DNA of 64,000 nucleotides from Primula veris (GCA_963682055.1 OY821745.1:18907342-18971341), one strand, 5' to 3'; counted from the first letter of the stretch, positions 48,302 to 58,239 are shown. The notes: a model not told the origin generated them from the letters alone. Numbers and translations: made by a program.

Positions 48302-48826
48302 ATAAAACCATAACTTTTGGCGGTGGCGTTAGGTTTTTCAACGATATAATATTAAATATATAATAAACGATGAACACTGCTTGATCTTTATTCCTATTCG
48401 GCAATTGCCCTTGTTCGGATTACAATTTCCTTTTTACAATCATGCTCGACTTTAACTATTTAATATCTCATGTTAGTCTTTCTCCTTCTTCTTCGGTACT
48501 CGGCTCTTTCTCTGCTCGGTTTGTTTCTTGATGTGATAAGCTTTGACTAATTTCTCTTTTTTCTCTACTTCTCTCTATATTTTTTGGATAGATTTTCTGA
48601 TCCCTTTCTTGGGGGATACTTGGCTATTTATAGGCTATTATTCCTCTTAGGATGTTGACAAATGTCTCCATCTCATGGGTTTTATCAGATATGGGTCTCT
48701 AGTTAAGTGGGCTTGGGCTTTTTGTAAAGGAGGTGATAACCCATTAAGCGTTGGATACCCAGTTATGATATATGGGCTGATTAAGACCCGAACAGAATAT
48801 TTGGGTCTAATTTTTATGTTCTATCA
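48300..48826 (-). repeat. Probable 3' LTR of the Tat element
   Basis: 527 bp from TGATAAAACC to TTCTATCA (inverted ends TGATA/TATCA). The minus strand has TATAAATA (complement of 48625-48632). Next to its inner edge the minus strand is purine-rich (AGGAAGTCAGGGAGCACT, complement of 48827-48844), fitting a polypurine tract. Boundaries are inferred without the partner LTR. Confidence 0.6.
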
Positions 48827-49064
48827 AGTGCTCCCTGACTTCCTCGGTGTGGTTTCCACGTCGAGGGAGTCATGATTGGTCTGTCGAAAAGATTACTTCG
48901 GTTTAGCTGTTCCCTATGTTTCATTCGGCAAATGCCCCTAATTATAAATGCTTCTTGGGACCCATTTCCTGTCTTGGGAACTCGTAAATTTGCTATTTGA
49001 CTTTGATAAGACCCTTGGTATCTTTCTTCAAAGCAACCCTTGACCTTTCTAAAAATCACCTTAT

Positions 49065-49074
49065 TATAAAAAGG
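49065..49074 (+). promoter_or_regulatory. TATA box of antisense unit A
   Basis: TATAAAAAGG, 61 bases before the ATG of unit A. The sequence after it (GAATACCCTTCCC) resembles that after the TATA box of unit B. Confidence 0.6.
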
Positions 49075-49125
49075 GAATACCCTTCCCACAATTACTTATT
49101 CCATCACCACCTTGCTTGTGACTTA

Positions 49126-49437
49126 ATGGCTTCTCCCAATGGTTCTACTGGAGACAATTCTTCAGATTATGTCGCTTACTTGGAGAATGAAGTCAAGAAG
49201 GCTCGCGTTATGAAAAAAAAATTGGCGGACGTGACAAAAAGGCTATCTGATATGGACGCAGCTCATCACTTGACGATGGCTGACCTTGATTGGGCCTTTG
49301 AACGTATAAAGAGGCTCGAGACTTCTCTGGCTAAGCAAAAGGCAACAAAAATGGCCTATAAGCTTGCTTTTAAGGAGTTGCATGCTCGATCTAAACCGAG
49401 TTCGGATGACGATGAAGGAGGCTCTTCCTCGGAATAA
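49126..49437 (+). CDS. Antisense unit A: small coiled-coil protein (103 aa)
   Basis: Unknown function. The protein starts MASPNGSTGDNSSDYVAYLE, continues as a charged helix with heptad-like leucines (KKKLADVTKRLSDMD, FERIKRLETSLAKQKA), then AYKLAFKELHARSK and an acidic Ser-rich tail. It is a paralogue of unit B, sharing the N-terminal MASP..SGDN..YVA.LE.EV pattern and the C-terminal AYKLA.KE..ARSK block. A TATA box lies 61 bases upstream and AATAAA at 49506-49511. The methionine at 49126 was chosen because of its match to unit B and its distance from the TATA box. It lies inside the Tat element, antisense to pol. No domain was recognised; nothing shows DNA binding or catalysis. Confidence 0.65.
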   Translation: MASPNGSTGDNSSDYVAYLENEVKKARVMKKKLADVTKRLSDMDAAHHLTMADLDWAFERIKRLETSLAKQKATKMAYKLAFKELHARSKPSSDDDEGGSSSE

Positions 49438-49670
49438 TTAGTCGTTTATGATTTCTTTTGTATTGGATATTATCTCCAAGTTGTAACTGAACTATTGAAA
49501 ATATTAATAAAATATTTCTTTATTATCGCTCTTGTCTGTTTATCTTCTTGGTACCTTATTGGATGCCTTAATTGGATTTGAACTGTTGTAGTTAACCATA
49601 AATGCTCTTGGGAAGCTCAAGAGGTTGTCTTTCTTCGAGATGACCTTTGATCTACCCCATTGTTTCTTCC

Positions 49671-49680
49671 TATAAAAAGG
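49671..49680 (+). promoter_or_regulatory. TATA box of antisense unit B
   Basis: TATAAAAAGG followed by GACTGTCCC, 57 bases before the ATG of unit B; the same box and nearly the same spacing as unit A. Confidence 0.6.
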
Positions 49681-49727
49681 GACTGTCCCTATTTTCTTTG
49701 TGCAACTCCTTCTTTATTAACGAACAA

Positions 49728-50063
49728 ATGGCTTCTCCTCGTGAAAATAGTGGTGACAACCTTCCTGAATATGTTGCCCATCTCGAGGAGGAGGTTAGGA
49801 GGACTCGTATCCTCGAAAGGAGGGTTGCCTCTTTAACCGTGGAGGCTCGCCGAGCTGCTGAGATGGATGAGCGCTTGGAGGCAATGGAGAGTGAATATCA
49901 TAGGTCTCTGATCGACAATATTTGGGCTCGTGCTCGGATCAAAGAGCTGGAGGCTTCTAGAGAGAGGCATATTGCTTCCAAGAGGGCTTATAAATTGGCC
50001 CTCAAGGAAGTGTATGCTCGGTCCAAGAAGAGGACCGAGGATGAAGCTGGTCCTACAAAATAA
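49728..50063 (+). CDS. Antisense unit B: small coiled-coil protein, paralogue of A (111 aa)
   Basis: Unknown function. MASPRENSGDNLPEYVAHLE is followed by a strongly charged helix (EEEVRRTRILERRVASLTVE, RRAAEMDERLEAMESE), WARARIKELEAS and the shared block RAYKLALKEVYARSKK, ending in an acidic tail. It matches unit A along its whole length, so the two arose by tandem duplication including the promoter. AATAAA is at 50115-50120. Frame, start and stop are intact. Confidence 0.68.
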   Translation: MASPRENSGDNLPEYVAHLEEEVRRTRILERRVASLTVEARRAAEMDERLEAMESEYHRSLIDNIWARARIKELEASRERHIASKRAYKLALKEVYARSKKRTEDEAGPTK

Positions 50064-50568
50064 CTCTCTTTTCCTTTCTTTTTTGTAATGTAATTTTGTC
50101 GAGTAGCATCTTGTAATAAATTTCCCCTTGATTAATGGAAAATTTTCTTTTTCTTGCTTTTATCTGAATTATTCTCCCAATGCAATTAATTTGATTGCGC
50201 ACGCTTGTGGATTCATTAATGCTTTTTCTTGGGCCTTGCGTTTGACCTTATCCATTGAAGCTTCTGAATCTTTGTATCTAGGGACTGAGGGGATTTCTCG
50301 AGCCCTGTGCACAAATCTTATCCTTTATATCTTAATATTGTTGCACTTTTTCCAGATTGACACGTGCAGAGGCTTTTCGAATTTTACCCTCTCTAAATAC
50401 TGGCATGAATCCAAGTGTTTCTTCTCAACAGACGCCTCTTTTTATAATGAATGGTTGCAACTCCCCACTTTTAATTTCTCAACAGGCGCATCTTTTAATT
50501 ACCCTCGTTTTCCCAAATCTCTTGGCGAACGGTTGCACTTTCCCACACTAATCCTTCCTTAATTTCTC

Positions 50569-50576
50569 TATAAATA
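50569..50576 (+). promoter_or_regulatory. TATA box of antisense unit C
   Basis: TATAAATA, 92 bases before the ATG of unit C. Confidence 0.5.
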
Positions 50577-50660
50577 CCTACTTAAGATATGGATTTCTTC
50601 ACAACCTCCCCCTTATCTCTCTTCATTATATACAGAATTTTGTCTTACAACTTCCTAAAA

Positions 50661-50954
50661 ATGGAAGGTTCTTCAACCAAATCTGCATTGGTCTTGCAAG
50701 TGGAGGCTTTTGAAGCTTCATATGGCCATGCACTAAAGCTGTTGAAGGATGCTGAGGAGAAATTAAAGGTGATACGTTATCACCATACCGAGATGGTTCG
50801 GGAATTGACTTGGCTAAGATCCGAGCTGGATTATTGTCGACGTGCTCGTCGGGCTCTAGTCGAAGAGAATGAGGTGTTGAGGGGGAACCCGACACTTCGA
50901 GACAGGGATGTCTCTGCCGGGCCCTCTCATCGATACCGATCGACTTCCCCCTAG
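50661..50954 (+). CDS. Antisense unit C: small coiled-coil protein (97 aa)
   Basis: Unknown function. MEGSSTKSALVLQVEAFEAS leads into a helical charged stretch (HALKLLKDAEEKLKVIRYHH, VRELTWLRSELDYCRRARRA, LVEENEVL) and a Ser/Arg-rich tail. No clear sequence match to A or B, but the size, composition, promoter layout and orientation are the same. It ends in a pyrimidine-rich low-complexity stretch. Confidence 0.6.
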   Translation: MEGSSTKSALVLQVEAFEASYGHALKLLKDAEEKLKVIRYHHTEMVRELTWLRSELDYCRRARRALVEENEVLRGNPTLRDRDVSAGPSHRYRSTSP

Positions 50955-50956
50955 CC

Positions 50957-51510
50957 TCGCCTTTTTTCTCTCTTTTTATTTTTTTTATTTCTTCTGCGCC
51001 TCCTCTTTCTTTTTCTTCATCTTCTCTCCCATCACTCTTTTTCTTTCTCTTTCTTTTTTTTTTTGTTTTGTTCCTTTTACTTTCTTTTTATTTTTCTCAG
51101 TTTCCTTCATTTCTTCCTCTTCCTCTTCTTGCACTCTTCTTTTTCTTTTTTCCCTTTTCTCTTCTTCTGCACCACTACGATGTAACAATCAACCCTGTGA
51201 TCCTAAGGGTTTTGTGTTACTTCTAGGGTTTTTGTCATTTTTCATTTTCCTCTTCTTGATTTTCACTTCTTTTTTATGTTGCTCTTCATTCTCTTCTTCC
51301 TCTTCCCCATCGCCTCCTTCCTTCATGCATCCTGTTCGATGGGTTTGCCGACATAGTTGATCTTTTGTAATAGAATTTTCTTTTGATGTTATTCTCGGAT
51401 GTAATAGACCTTGATGTAATAGATTTTCTTTCGATGTAGTCTCCTGATGTAATAGTTTTTCCCTTTGATGTCCTCTGATGTAATGAACAGTGATGTATCT
51501 CACCCTTATT
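50957..51510. repeat. Pyrimidine-rich low-complexity tract and GATGTAATAG repeats
   Basis: 50957-51330 is nearly all C and T on the plus strand; open frames on either strand here are Phe/Ser-rich or Lys/Glu-rich artefacts. 51395-51490 repeats GATGTAATAG words several times. Confidence 0.75.
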
Positions 51511-51795
51511 AATGAAAATTTCCTTTGCCCCTTCATATTGCACTTCTTTTTATATTGCACTTGTGGTTTGTCATTTTTCTGGACTGTGGACCCTTGAATG
51601 TCTTCTCTTTTTATTTCTTGCTGTATTTATTGCTGTACGGTAATATCATATGTCTGTAGACCTTTGAATGTCTTCTCTTTTTATAGGTGCCTGCTCCCAG
51701 GCACATGTCAGATAATATGCATGTTCCCAAGCACCTTGTCAGATTATATGCATGTTTCCAAGCACTTGTCAGAAAATATCACACTATCTTTTTTC

Positions 51796-51803
51796 TATAA
51801 ATA
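51796..51803 (+). promoter_or_regulatory. TATA box of antisense unit D
   Basis: TATAAATA, 108 bases before the ATG of unit D. Upstream, a segment with the words CAAGCAC(C)TTGTCAGA is repeated two to three times (51690-51775). Confidence 0.5.
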
Positions 51804-51903
51804 CTCCTCTTCTTTTCTTTAGTAGTTACCCTCTTTCATCAACTCTTATTGTTTGCTTTTCCCTCATCCCCTATTTTATCCTGCACTAAAACAATTTCCC
51901 AAA

Positions 51904-52383
51904 ATGTCTGAACCTGTGGTGAGATATCATGCTCAGATGAAGGGCTTGGATACTGAGGTATCTCGGGTCCGTCGTCGAATGGCGAGGCTTGAGAAGGAGT
52001 ATGGTGTTTTGGCCTTGAGTTTGTTCGGCTCTCATCCCGAAGAGACAGTGAAGTGGACCGAGATTTCGGCCTTGAGTTGCCAGCTCGATCATTTGTTGTT
52101 ACAGAGAAATCATCTGGCCAACTCCTGGTATGATGCCGAGGAGATTTGGGACCATGCTCAGAATGAGTTTGATAACTCTCCTCAAGGACTCTCTAGTATG
52201 ACTGTTAAAAATGCTCGGCTTAAAGAACAAGTTACTGCCCTTATCAGCGAGAATGCATACCTTGCCCGGGAGAATGAATGCTTGGTTGTCATGAACGATT
52301 CATATGAAGCTCGGTTGAACTGCTATGCTCGTTTTGCTTTCTCTCGGTCTGGCAGTTCGGTTTTTCCACCCATTGATCCTTAG
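51904..52383 (+). CDS. Antisense unit D: coiled-coil protein (159 aa)
   Basis: Unknown function. MSEPVVRYHAQMKGLDTEVS, then RVRRRMARLEKEYGVLALSL, a Glu/Leu-rich middle (QLDHLLLQRNHLANSWYDAE) and a second helix NARLKEQVTALISENAYLAR with ENECL heptads, ending FSRSGSSVFPPIDP. The frame is intact from the start at 51904 to the stop. Longest of the five small units; predicted soluble, with no signal peptide or membrane segment. Confidence 0.65.
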   Translation: MSEPVVRYHAQMKGLDTEVSRVRRRMARLEKEYGVLALSLFGSHPEETVKWTEISALSCQLDHLLLQRNHLANSWYDAEEIWDHAQNEFDNSPQGLSSMTVKNARLKEQVTALISENAYLARENECLVVMNDSYEARLNCYARFAFSRSGSSVFPPIDP

Positions 52384-52527
52384 TTAGGCTGGGCTGGTTT
52401 TATGATGTATTTCCCGTTTTGGTACTTGTATTTTATTTTGTATTTGAATCAGATGTATCTTTTTGTATCTCGTGCCTTTGTCTTATGAACCGTTGCAACG
52501 CCTCGTTCTTCGTGCCCTTTGAATATT

Positions 52528-52533
52528 TATAAA
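52528..52533 (+). promoter_or_regulatory. TATA box of antisense unit E
   Basis: TATAAA, 80 bases before the ATG of unit E. Confidence 0.45.
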
Positions 52534-52607
52534 TGCTCCCTATTGTCTGTATTTCATTACCAATTCTTCCTTTCTCTCTCTTGTTTTATAATTTTCTTTT
52601 GTTTGAG

Positions 52608-52977
52608 ATGGCTCCCATAACTAGATCTGCATCCAAAAAGAAAGCCCTTATGGAAGAGGAGCCTACTTTCTTACTACCTCGTCCCCCTGGTTTCGGGGAA
52701 GAGGATTTGACTCCTCTTCAGCTAAAAGAGATTGAGATGTCATGGTTGAAACATGATCTCATGTGTGCTCAGACTGAAGTGAGGAGGTTTAAGCAATATT
52801 GGGATGAGGAAGGCACTGCTCGTTTTAAAGCCGAGCAAAAAATGCAAATCTCAGTCCTATGCTTTGCAACAGGCTGAGATGGCGATTTCTCGTTTGATTA
52901 AGGAGAGGGATCATCTCCAGGAGCTCTTGGCTAAGAGGGATGCCGAGGAAGGTGGTAGTTCTAGGGCTCAGAATTAG
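52608..52977 (+). pseudogene. Antisense unit E: coiled-coil protein, one frame break
   Basis: MAPITRSASKKKALMEEEPT has a basic, possibly nuclear-targeting start. PPGFGEEDLTPLQLKEIEMS and HDLMCAQTEVRRFKQYW follow. The frame breaks at the A6 run in GAGCAAAAAATG (about 52839-52844); in the next frame the helix continues as SYALQQAEMAISRLIKERDH and LLAKRDAEEGGSSRAQN to a stop at 52975-52977. AATAAA is at 53051-53056. A one-base slippage, real or a sequencing error, is the simplest explanation. Confidence 0.6.
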
Positions 52978-53716
52978 AGAAGTATTCTAGTGTTGAAGTT
53001 GTAATTTTTATTTTTCCCGTTGTAACTGGTTGTTTTCCCCTTTGTGGATGAATAAAACTTGTGTTTTGCAATTCGATCCTGTCTATTTTATTTGCTTTGC
53101 CTTTATGTTGATATATTTCGATGTCTTAGTATCGGACACCGAGCATAGTGCACCGTGGTTATCTCCCCGGAGAGCGTTGTTAGACTTGATGCTCAAATGC
53201 CGTCGAGCTAGGAACGGTCTCCGTCCACCTTGTTCGGTGTGCATTTCGGGTAAGACACGGTTTGGCGTCGAGGAACTTAATCGGAGAACATCCTCGTTTT
53301 GGTAATATTGGTAGCGTATGCAGGAAGCATTTCGTGGTAGGGTCCACTGGCCATTTATTTAGGTGTAATGATGTGAACTGCCTTGGTTAGTGGGATATAC
53401 TATCTGACGTGGCAAGATCTGGAGCGTTTACTTGTCGAAAACAGCAGCGGTTGTGGACTTTTCTATGGTTGGAAAAAAGGTAAACCTCTGTCACACGAAA
53501 GGACGATTATTATTTTATTTTTTTTGTGGCTCCACTCCTTTTAACTGTGCTAAGTAATCCCTTTAGTTTTTTACCTCATAATTTGCTGAATAAAAATATC
53601 TCTTATCTTCTCTCTCTAGGGTTTGTTTTCCCGCCAAAAATTTTCTGCCTCTCTATCTAGGGTTTGTCGTGACGGTTGAGAGATTTACTGCTATTCTCCC
53701 TCGCTTGCTCGTGATC
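52978..53716 (+). other. Spacer and probable promoter of the antisense four-exon gene
   Basis: No coding sequence. TCTCTCTCTAGGGTTTGTTTTCC near 53610-53630 and a second CTATCTAGGGTTTG near 53655 resemble telo-box-type plant 5' UTR motifs (TAGGGTTT) and lie 60-110 bases before the first ATG. Confidence 0.45.
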
Positions 53717-56363
53717 ATGACTGTAAGTATCTTCGTATTTTGTGGTTTGTTTGTTTGGATACTTCTGTGATTATGATTCGTGTTTGATTTGTGGTTGTGG
53801 TCATATTTGGTCTTAGTTGTCTATATTTGTCTATCTAGGTTGTTAAGTAGTGGTTTTTCTTCCTGTATAGGATATTTGTTGGGTTGATGGAAAACTTTTT
53901 AGGGTTTCGAACAATTGGGGGGGGGGGGGGGGGGGGATTTGTCGTGTCATGTGTTTTGGGGTTAGTATTTTGATGGATTTGTGATGATGTTTGGATAGGA
54001 AATTTTGACCCAATGTCTGGCCCAAGTTGGCACATTTGTGGAAGAGGACTTTAAGAGGCTCGCCGGAATACCGGATAACATACACATTCGGCTGCCTGTC
54101 TCTGATGAGGAGGTTTTGGGATATGTCCCTGCCGGCGAGGTAGCTGTGCGTTCCTCGGCCTTCTTCACTGGGGGTCTTAGACTTCCGTTTACGGAGTGGG
54201 TGGCTTCGTTCTTTGAGGCCGTCCAGATAGCTCCGGCCCAACTCGCTCTGAATGGTTACCGAACCTTGATCGGTATTCAAAGGTTGTCGGAAGTATCGGG
54301 GATAGACGTTGAACTGAAAGATGTCTTCGGGGTCTACAGTTTGAGTTTCGGGCGCCCCCATCGTATTTGAAGACATTGCGCGCATTCTCCCAGCTGGTAA
54401 TTGGGTTGCCGGACACCAACAAAGAACATAACCTTGGTGTTGTGATTGCGTCCGGGGAATGGGGCTGTGCAGGACACCAGATCCCTGGACCTGTGACCAC
54501 AGCTCCTGCTATTCCAGACCTCGGCGCTCCCAATGTTGAGGCTCTCTTAGCGCTTTGGAAATGGTGGGGGCCTGGGCCTACCAAGGATCCGGCAAGCCGT
54601 TCTGCTCCCCTGCTACTTGGTTACCCTGCGGGGCCAGTGACCAAGGGGAATCCTGCGCCCGAGATCCCTAAAGAGCCCGAGGAGGAATTCGTAAAAGTTG
54701 TCAGGGCTCGAAGTGCTGCTCGGGGAGGGAAAAATCCCACTCGTTCTAAGCGCAGAGCATCGGACCCCGCTGTTGGCACCCCGAAGAGGGCTAGAGGGGT
54801 TGAGACCTCAGGTAATGTGGAGGTTGCGGATGTTGGCAGGGGTGTAGAGGTGGTCGCATCGTCCCAAGGTGATACCACCGAGGAGGATGTTGCGAATCTC
54901 GATGTAAGTGTATTTGTTTTTGTTAATAGTTGCCTTTTGACTCTGTTGTTCCCTGCATTATATGTTATCTTGTTTCAGTTATTGACTTCTTCATTGGTTA
55001 CCCTTGCTCTTGCCCGGTCTATGGGTATTATGGTGTTTCAGGGGTCGTTCGACAACATATTCGAACATATGAACCTCCTAGTGAGCATGGGCGAGGATAC
55101 GATGACCCTGCCTATCGTCTCGTCTGCCCGTATTGAGGATCCGATAGATCTGCCTGTTGGCTCACCCATCCGTACTGAGGAGGTGACCGAGCATGGGGCC
55201 CCTGAGACCGGTCCTTCGGAGAAGGAGGTGAGGGAGGAAGTGGAGGTGGAAGCCGGCAAAGAGACTGCCATGGGAGTTGTGGTGGGTGTCGAGGATGAGG
55301 TTCTCGAGGGACCTGAAAAGGTGTTGGTGGACGGGGTGGCAATGACCCGTTATATTGATCGGTGTAGGGGTGAACTGTTGGAGCAACCCCGAGTCTTGAG
55401 GATGGGGTATACTGCTCTTAAGCCCCTCGTTGTCAAGGATGCAGAGAAGATAGCTGCTCGTCCTGCAATGTCGGTTATAGAGCAGGCCAGTACTGATGCG
55501 CTTCGGGTATGTTGCGCACGTTTTTTTTTTTTTTTGTTTGTTTAGGTCGTGATGCTCTTGTTTTGGCTGGTGTCTTATGTCTCTAAATACAGGTCTTCGT
55601 GGATATCGTGGTGTTAAGAGATCAGCTGTCGGCACTAGAGGCTGAGAAGGAGAAGCTGATGGCCGAAAATAAAGCTTTGGCCGAGGATAAAGCTCAGCAA
55701 GTGAAGTTGGTCTCCGAGCTAGAGGCGGAGAAAGAGAAGCTGTCGGCCGAAAATAAAGCCTTGGCCGAGGATAAAGTTCAGCAAGCGAAGTTGGTCTCCG
55801 AGCTAGAGGCGGACAAAGAGAAGCTGATGGTCGAAAGCAAAATAACGGCCGAGGAGAAAGCCCAGATGGCTAAATTGGCCTCTGATAATGAGAAGTTGGT
55901 AGGAGATAACTTACGCCTGACCGAGGAAGTGGAGAAGATGGGGGCCGAAAAAGAGGAGTGGGTCGAGAAATATGACCTACTGGAGGCCGATAACTTGCTC
56001 ATGGCGGAGGATGTGGAGGCCGGAACATCCGAGGTTGCTGCTCTGAAGGCAGAGCGGGCAGACGAATGGAAAAAGTTTGCAATGATGGCTAATTTTTCCG
56101 TCTTTTACGCTCATGTCCGAGCTCTAAACTTTGCAAAGGTGCCATTCTCGGACCGGGCATGGTCGGAGTTGGTTTATCCCTGTCCGCAAGGTGCACCTCC
56201 TAAGCCTCAGGATTGGGCCAACCTCCGAGACGAGGAGCTCCCACGGATGCCGGGACATACTATTTCGACGGCGCTCCGTCCCCATTCCGGGTCGGCTCCA
56301 ACGACCCCTCGATCTGCTGTTGCCGTGATTCCCCCACCCGCATCCCCTCAGGTGGAGCCTTGA
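53717..56363 (+). CDS. Antisense unit F: four-exon gene, putative gypsy-type transposon domain plus long coiled coil
   Basis: Exons: 53717-53722 (ATG ACT only), 53999-54903, 55042-55506 and 55593-56363, all GT-AG and all in phase 0; about 714 residues. The N-terminal part (FVEEDFKRLAGIPDNIHIRL, then FFTGGLRLPFTEWVASFF, IAPAQLALNGYRTLIGI) resembles the plant family annotated as putative gypsy type transposon. A basic patch (NPTRSKRRAS, TPKRARG) could be a nuclear signal. Exon 4 encodes a coiled coil with two nearly identical 28-residue units (each with ALAEDK, KLVSELEA, KEKL), then AERADEWKKFAMMANFSVFY and a Pro-rich tail. The frame shifts by one base near 54357 in a C run, so the copy may be broken there; the rest is open. 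Intron 1 contains a run of 20 guanines (53917-53936). It lies antisense to pol in the Tat element. Function unknown. Confidence 0.68.
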
Positions 56364-56584
56364 CCATTTACTTGTAATATTTTCTCTGTATCTTAGCGTA
56401 AAGTCTTTTGTTACCCGAATTATGGGTCTCTTTTGTAACTAGAAAGATATTCTTTTGGGAAGTGATAATATAGGTGCTATGTTTTCTTTCTGTTTGGCTT
56501 TCCTTGTTAATTCCCCTGTTTGTGGGTCGTCGTCTTTTGAAGGATGTAAAAACATCTTGTCAGGTACCCGCCAATCCCCTTGCC

Positions 56585-57157
56585 ATGGTGGCCTGGACCT
56601 CGCCTAGTCGTAGCGTAGGCGATGTTATAAACGGTCTTGAAAAAGCTAACGCGTCCCTATCCTCTGAACTGAATTCTGCTCGGCGCGAAATTGATGGTTT
56701 GAATATTCATATTTCAAATTTGTCGATTCGATTACGTGACTTGGGAGAGAGGTTCAGTAAGAAGACCGCATACTATACGGCAAATAAGGGAAAGGCTAAA
56801 GAGCTTCTTGGTGCGCTTCGGCGCTCTCGTGATGAAGCCCGAGGCCGGGTGACGAGCTTGAACTTGGTTCTAGGGGCCATTTTCGAAGATGCGGACCTGT
56901 TGCTATCCTTTGCCAGAGCGTATTGGGCCCGAAGTCACGCATTAGAGGTGCTCGATCATGTAAAAGGGATGCCTGATGTTGCCCGGGCAGAGCGCATGGG
57001 TGACGCTATGGCCGGGGTAACTGAGACCACGGCTGCCTTGAACCGAGTAGATGCGGTCGTACAGGAACATTTGGGGACTCAAATTGTCTCGTTGCGAAAT
57101 ATTCATTTCGCTGACGCCGTAGAGACCTCAGCGTCTGTTGATGGGTTATCAGATTGA
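56585..57157 (+). CDS. Antisense unit G: coiled-coil protein (about 190 aa)
   Basis: Unknown function. From MVAWTSPSRSVGDVINGLEK it runs through charged helices (ANASLSSELNSARREIDGLN, RLRDLGERFSKKTAYYTANK, KELLGALRRSRDEARGRV) to AERMGDAMAGVTETTAAL and a stop at 57155-57157. The frame is open up to 56474, so an earlier methionine is possible, but that extension is hydrophobic and may be leader; the start is uncertain. No TATA box was found close upstream, so G could be a later exon of a transcript starting at F or its own unit. Confidence 0.5.
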   Translation: MVAWTSPSRSVGDVINGLEKANASLSSELNSARREIDGLNIHISNLSIRLRDLGERFSKKTAYYTANKGKAKELLGALRRSRDEARGRVTSLNLVLGAIFEDADLLLSFARAYWARSHALEVLDHVKGMPDVARAERMGDAMAGVTETTAALNRVDAVVQEHLGTQIVSLRNIHFADAVETSASVDGLSD

Positions 57158-57346
57158 TGATCGTGTAGCTTGTTTTGTCATTTTATATGTAGCTTGTATA
57201 TAAAAAATCTTCATTCTTCTACTTTCGTGTTTTTTTTTTCTTTGTTCTATAAGATATCCGTGTCTCTTCTATATTTGAGGCTGAATATTCATCTCGTCCT
57301 TTCTTCCCCATTTTTTTTTTGTTTTTTGTTTTAGGCACATGCTACT

Positions 57347-57979
57347 ATGTTACACCAGGCCGGTTCTCCATGCCTAGTTAGTCTGGGGCTAGGACCTACT
57401 GGTGTTGCCCGGGACGAGGTCTCATTTGGTGTGGCTAGTGAAGGGCATGCCAAGTGGCCTTACATTGTTTTAATGGGCAAAAACGTCAAGTTGGTCGATC
57501 AGTGCGCCCGACTTAGGGCCAAGTTGAAAATCCAGGCGTCCTCTTTTCGCGAATATGTTCATCGTGCCGAGCATGTTGTTGAGGTTCAGGAGTGTCGTTT
57601 AGATCGGTATTGGCGTGTAAAGGAAAAATACCTCGGTAAACTAAAGTCGCTGGTAACCCAAGCCAATATTTTGGTAAAGTATTTCCGCCTGTCTTGATCC
57701 AGATTCGATGCTTCTGCGGCTACGATCGAAGCTCGTAAGCTTCCCTTCGACGATGCTCGCCGTAAAGCGGCCTCGGATGTTCACGAGATCGCTAAAGTAG
57801 CCAAGTTCTCCGTGCGGCTTAAGACGTTGGCATGCGTTGGTGCTCACACGACCAACTTTGATGCCCTCATTTCTGAGGAGCGTTTTGATGGCGAGGAGAC
57901 CGATGGGGATACGGCGACGGATGACAAAGTGGTAGAGCTCGGTCAATTGCCATCGTGCTCCTCATGTAGTAGTTCTTAA
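57347..57979 (+). pseudogene. Antisense unit H: helical protein with one in-frame stop
   Basis: The frame begins just after a splice-acceptor-like stretch (TTTTTTGTTTTAG ending at 57334), so an upstream exon, perhaps G, may be joined. It reads MLHQAGSPCLVSLGLGPTGV, then VKLVDQCARLRAKLKIQASS and REYVHRAEHVVEVQECRLDR. A TGA at 57695-57697 interrupts it, but the same frame continues SRFDASAATIEARKLPFDDA, RRKAASDVHEIAKVAK and an acidic tail to TAA at 57977-57979. TGA from CGA by a C-to-T change is plausible. It converges tail to tail with pol. Confidence 0.5.
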
Positions 57980-58217
57980 ATTACTTTCGTTGTGGTTGGT
58001 TGTATCTTGTTGCCTCCGTAATGCGGGCGAGGACTATTTGTTTTATTACTTTCTTCCTGTTTGTCGGATCTTCTCATTGTCGTATTGATATTTCATTGAT
58101 TGGATTGATTTTTCTTTGCTGATCTCTTCGTTTGGTACTTTATTGCCTCCGTAGTACGGGCCAGAACTCTTTCTCAATTTTGTTTGATGCATATTAGCCT
58201 CTTTGCTTGGCCTTCCC

Positions 58218-58239
58218 CCCCCCCCCCCTTTTTTTTTTA
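58218..58239. repeat. Poly-C / poly-T homopolymer pair
   Basis: About 13 C followed by about 10 T, in the 3' untranslated part of the Tat element between unit H and pol. Confidence 0.85.

Noticed and set aside
48180..48404. Proteins with long Tyr-Ile repeats (also near 30600, 36270 and 37860)
   Set aside because: These are translations of (TA)n microsatellites.
50985..51360. Lys/Glu-rich and Phe/Ser-rich proteins on both strands
   Set aside because: They are translations of a pyrimidine-rich low-complexity tract and have no family features.
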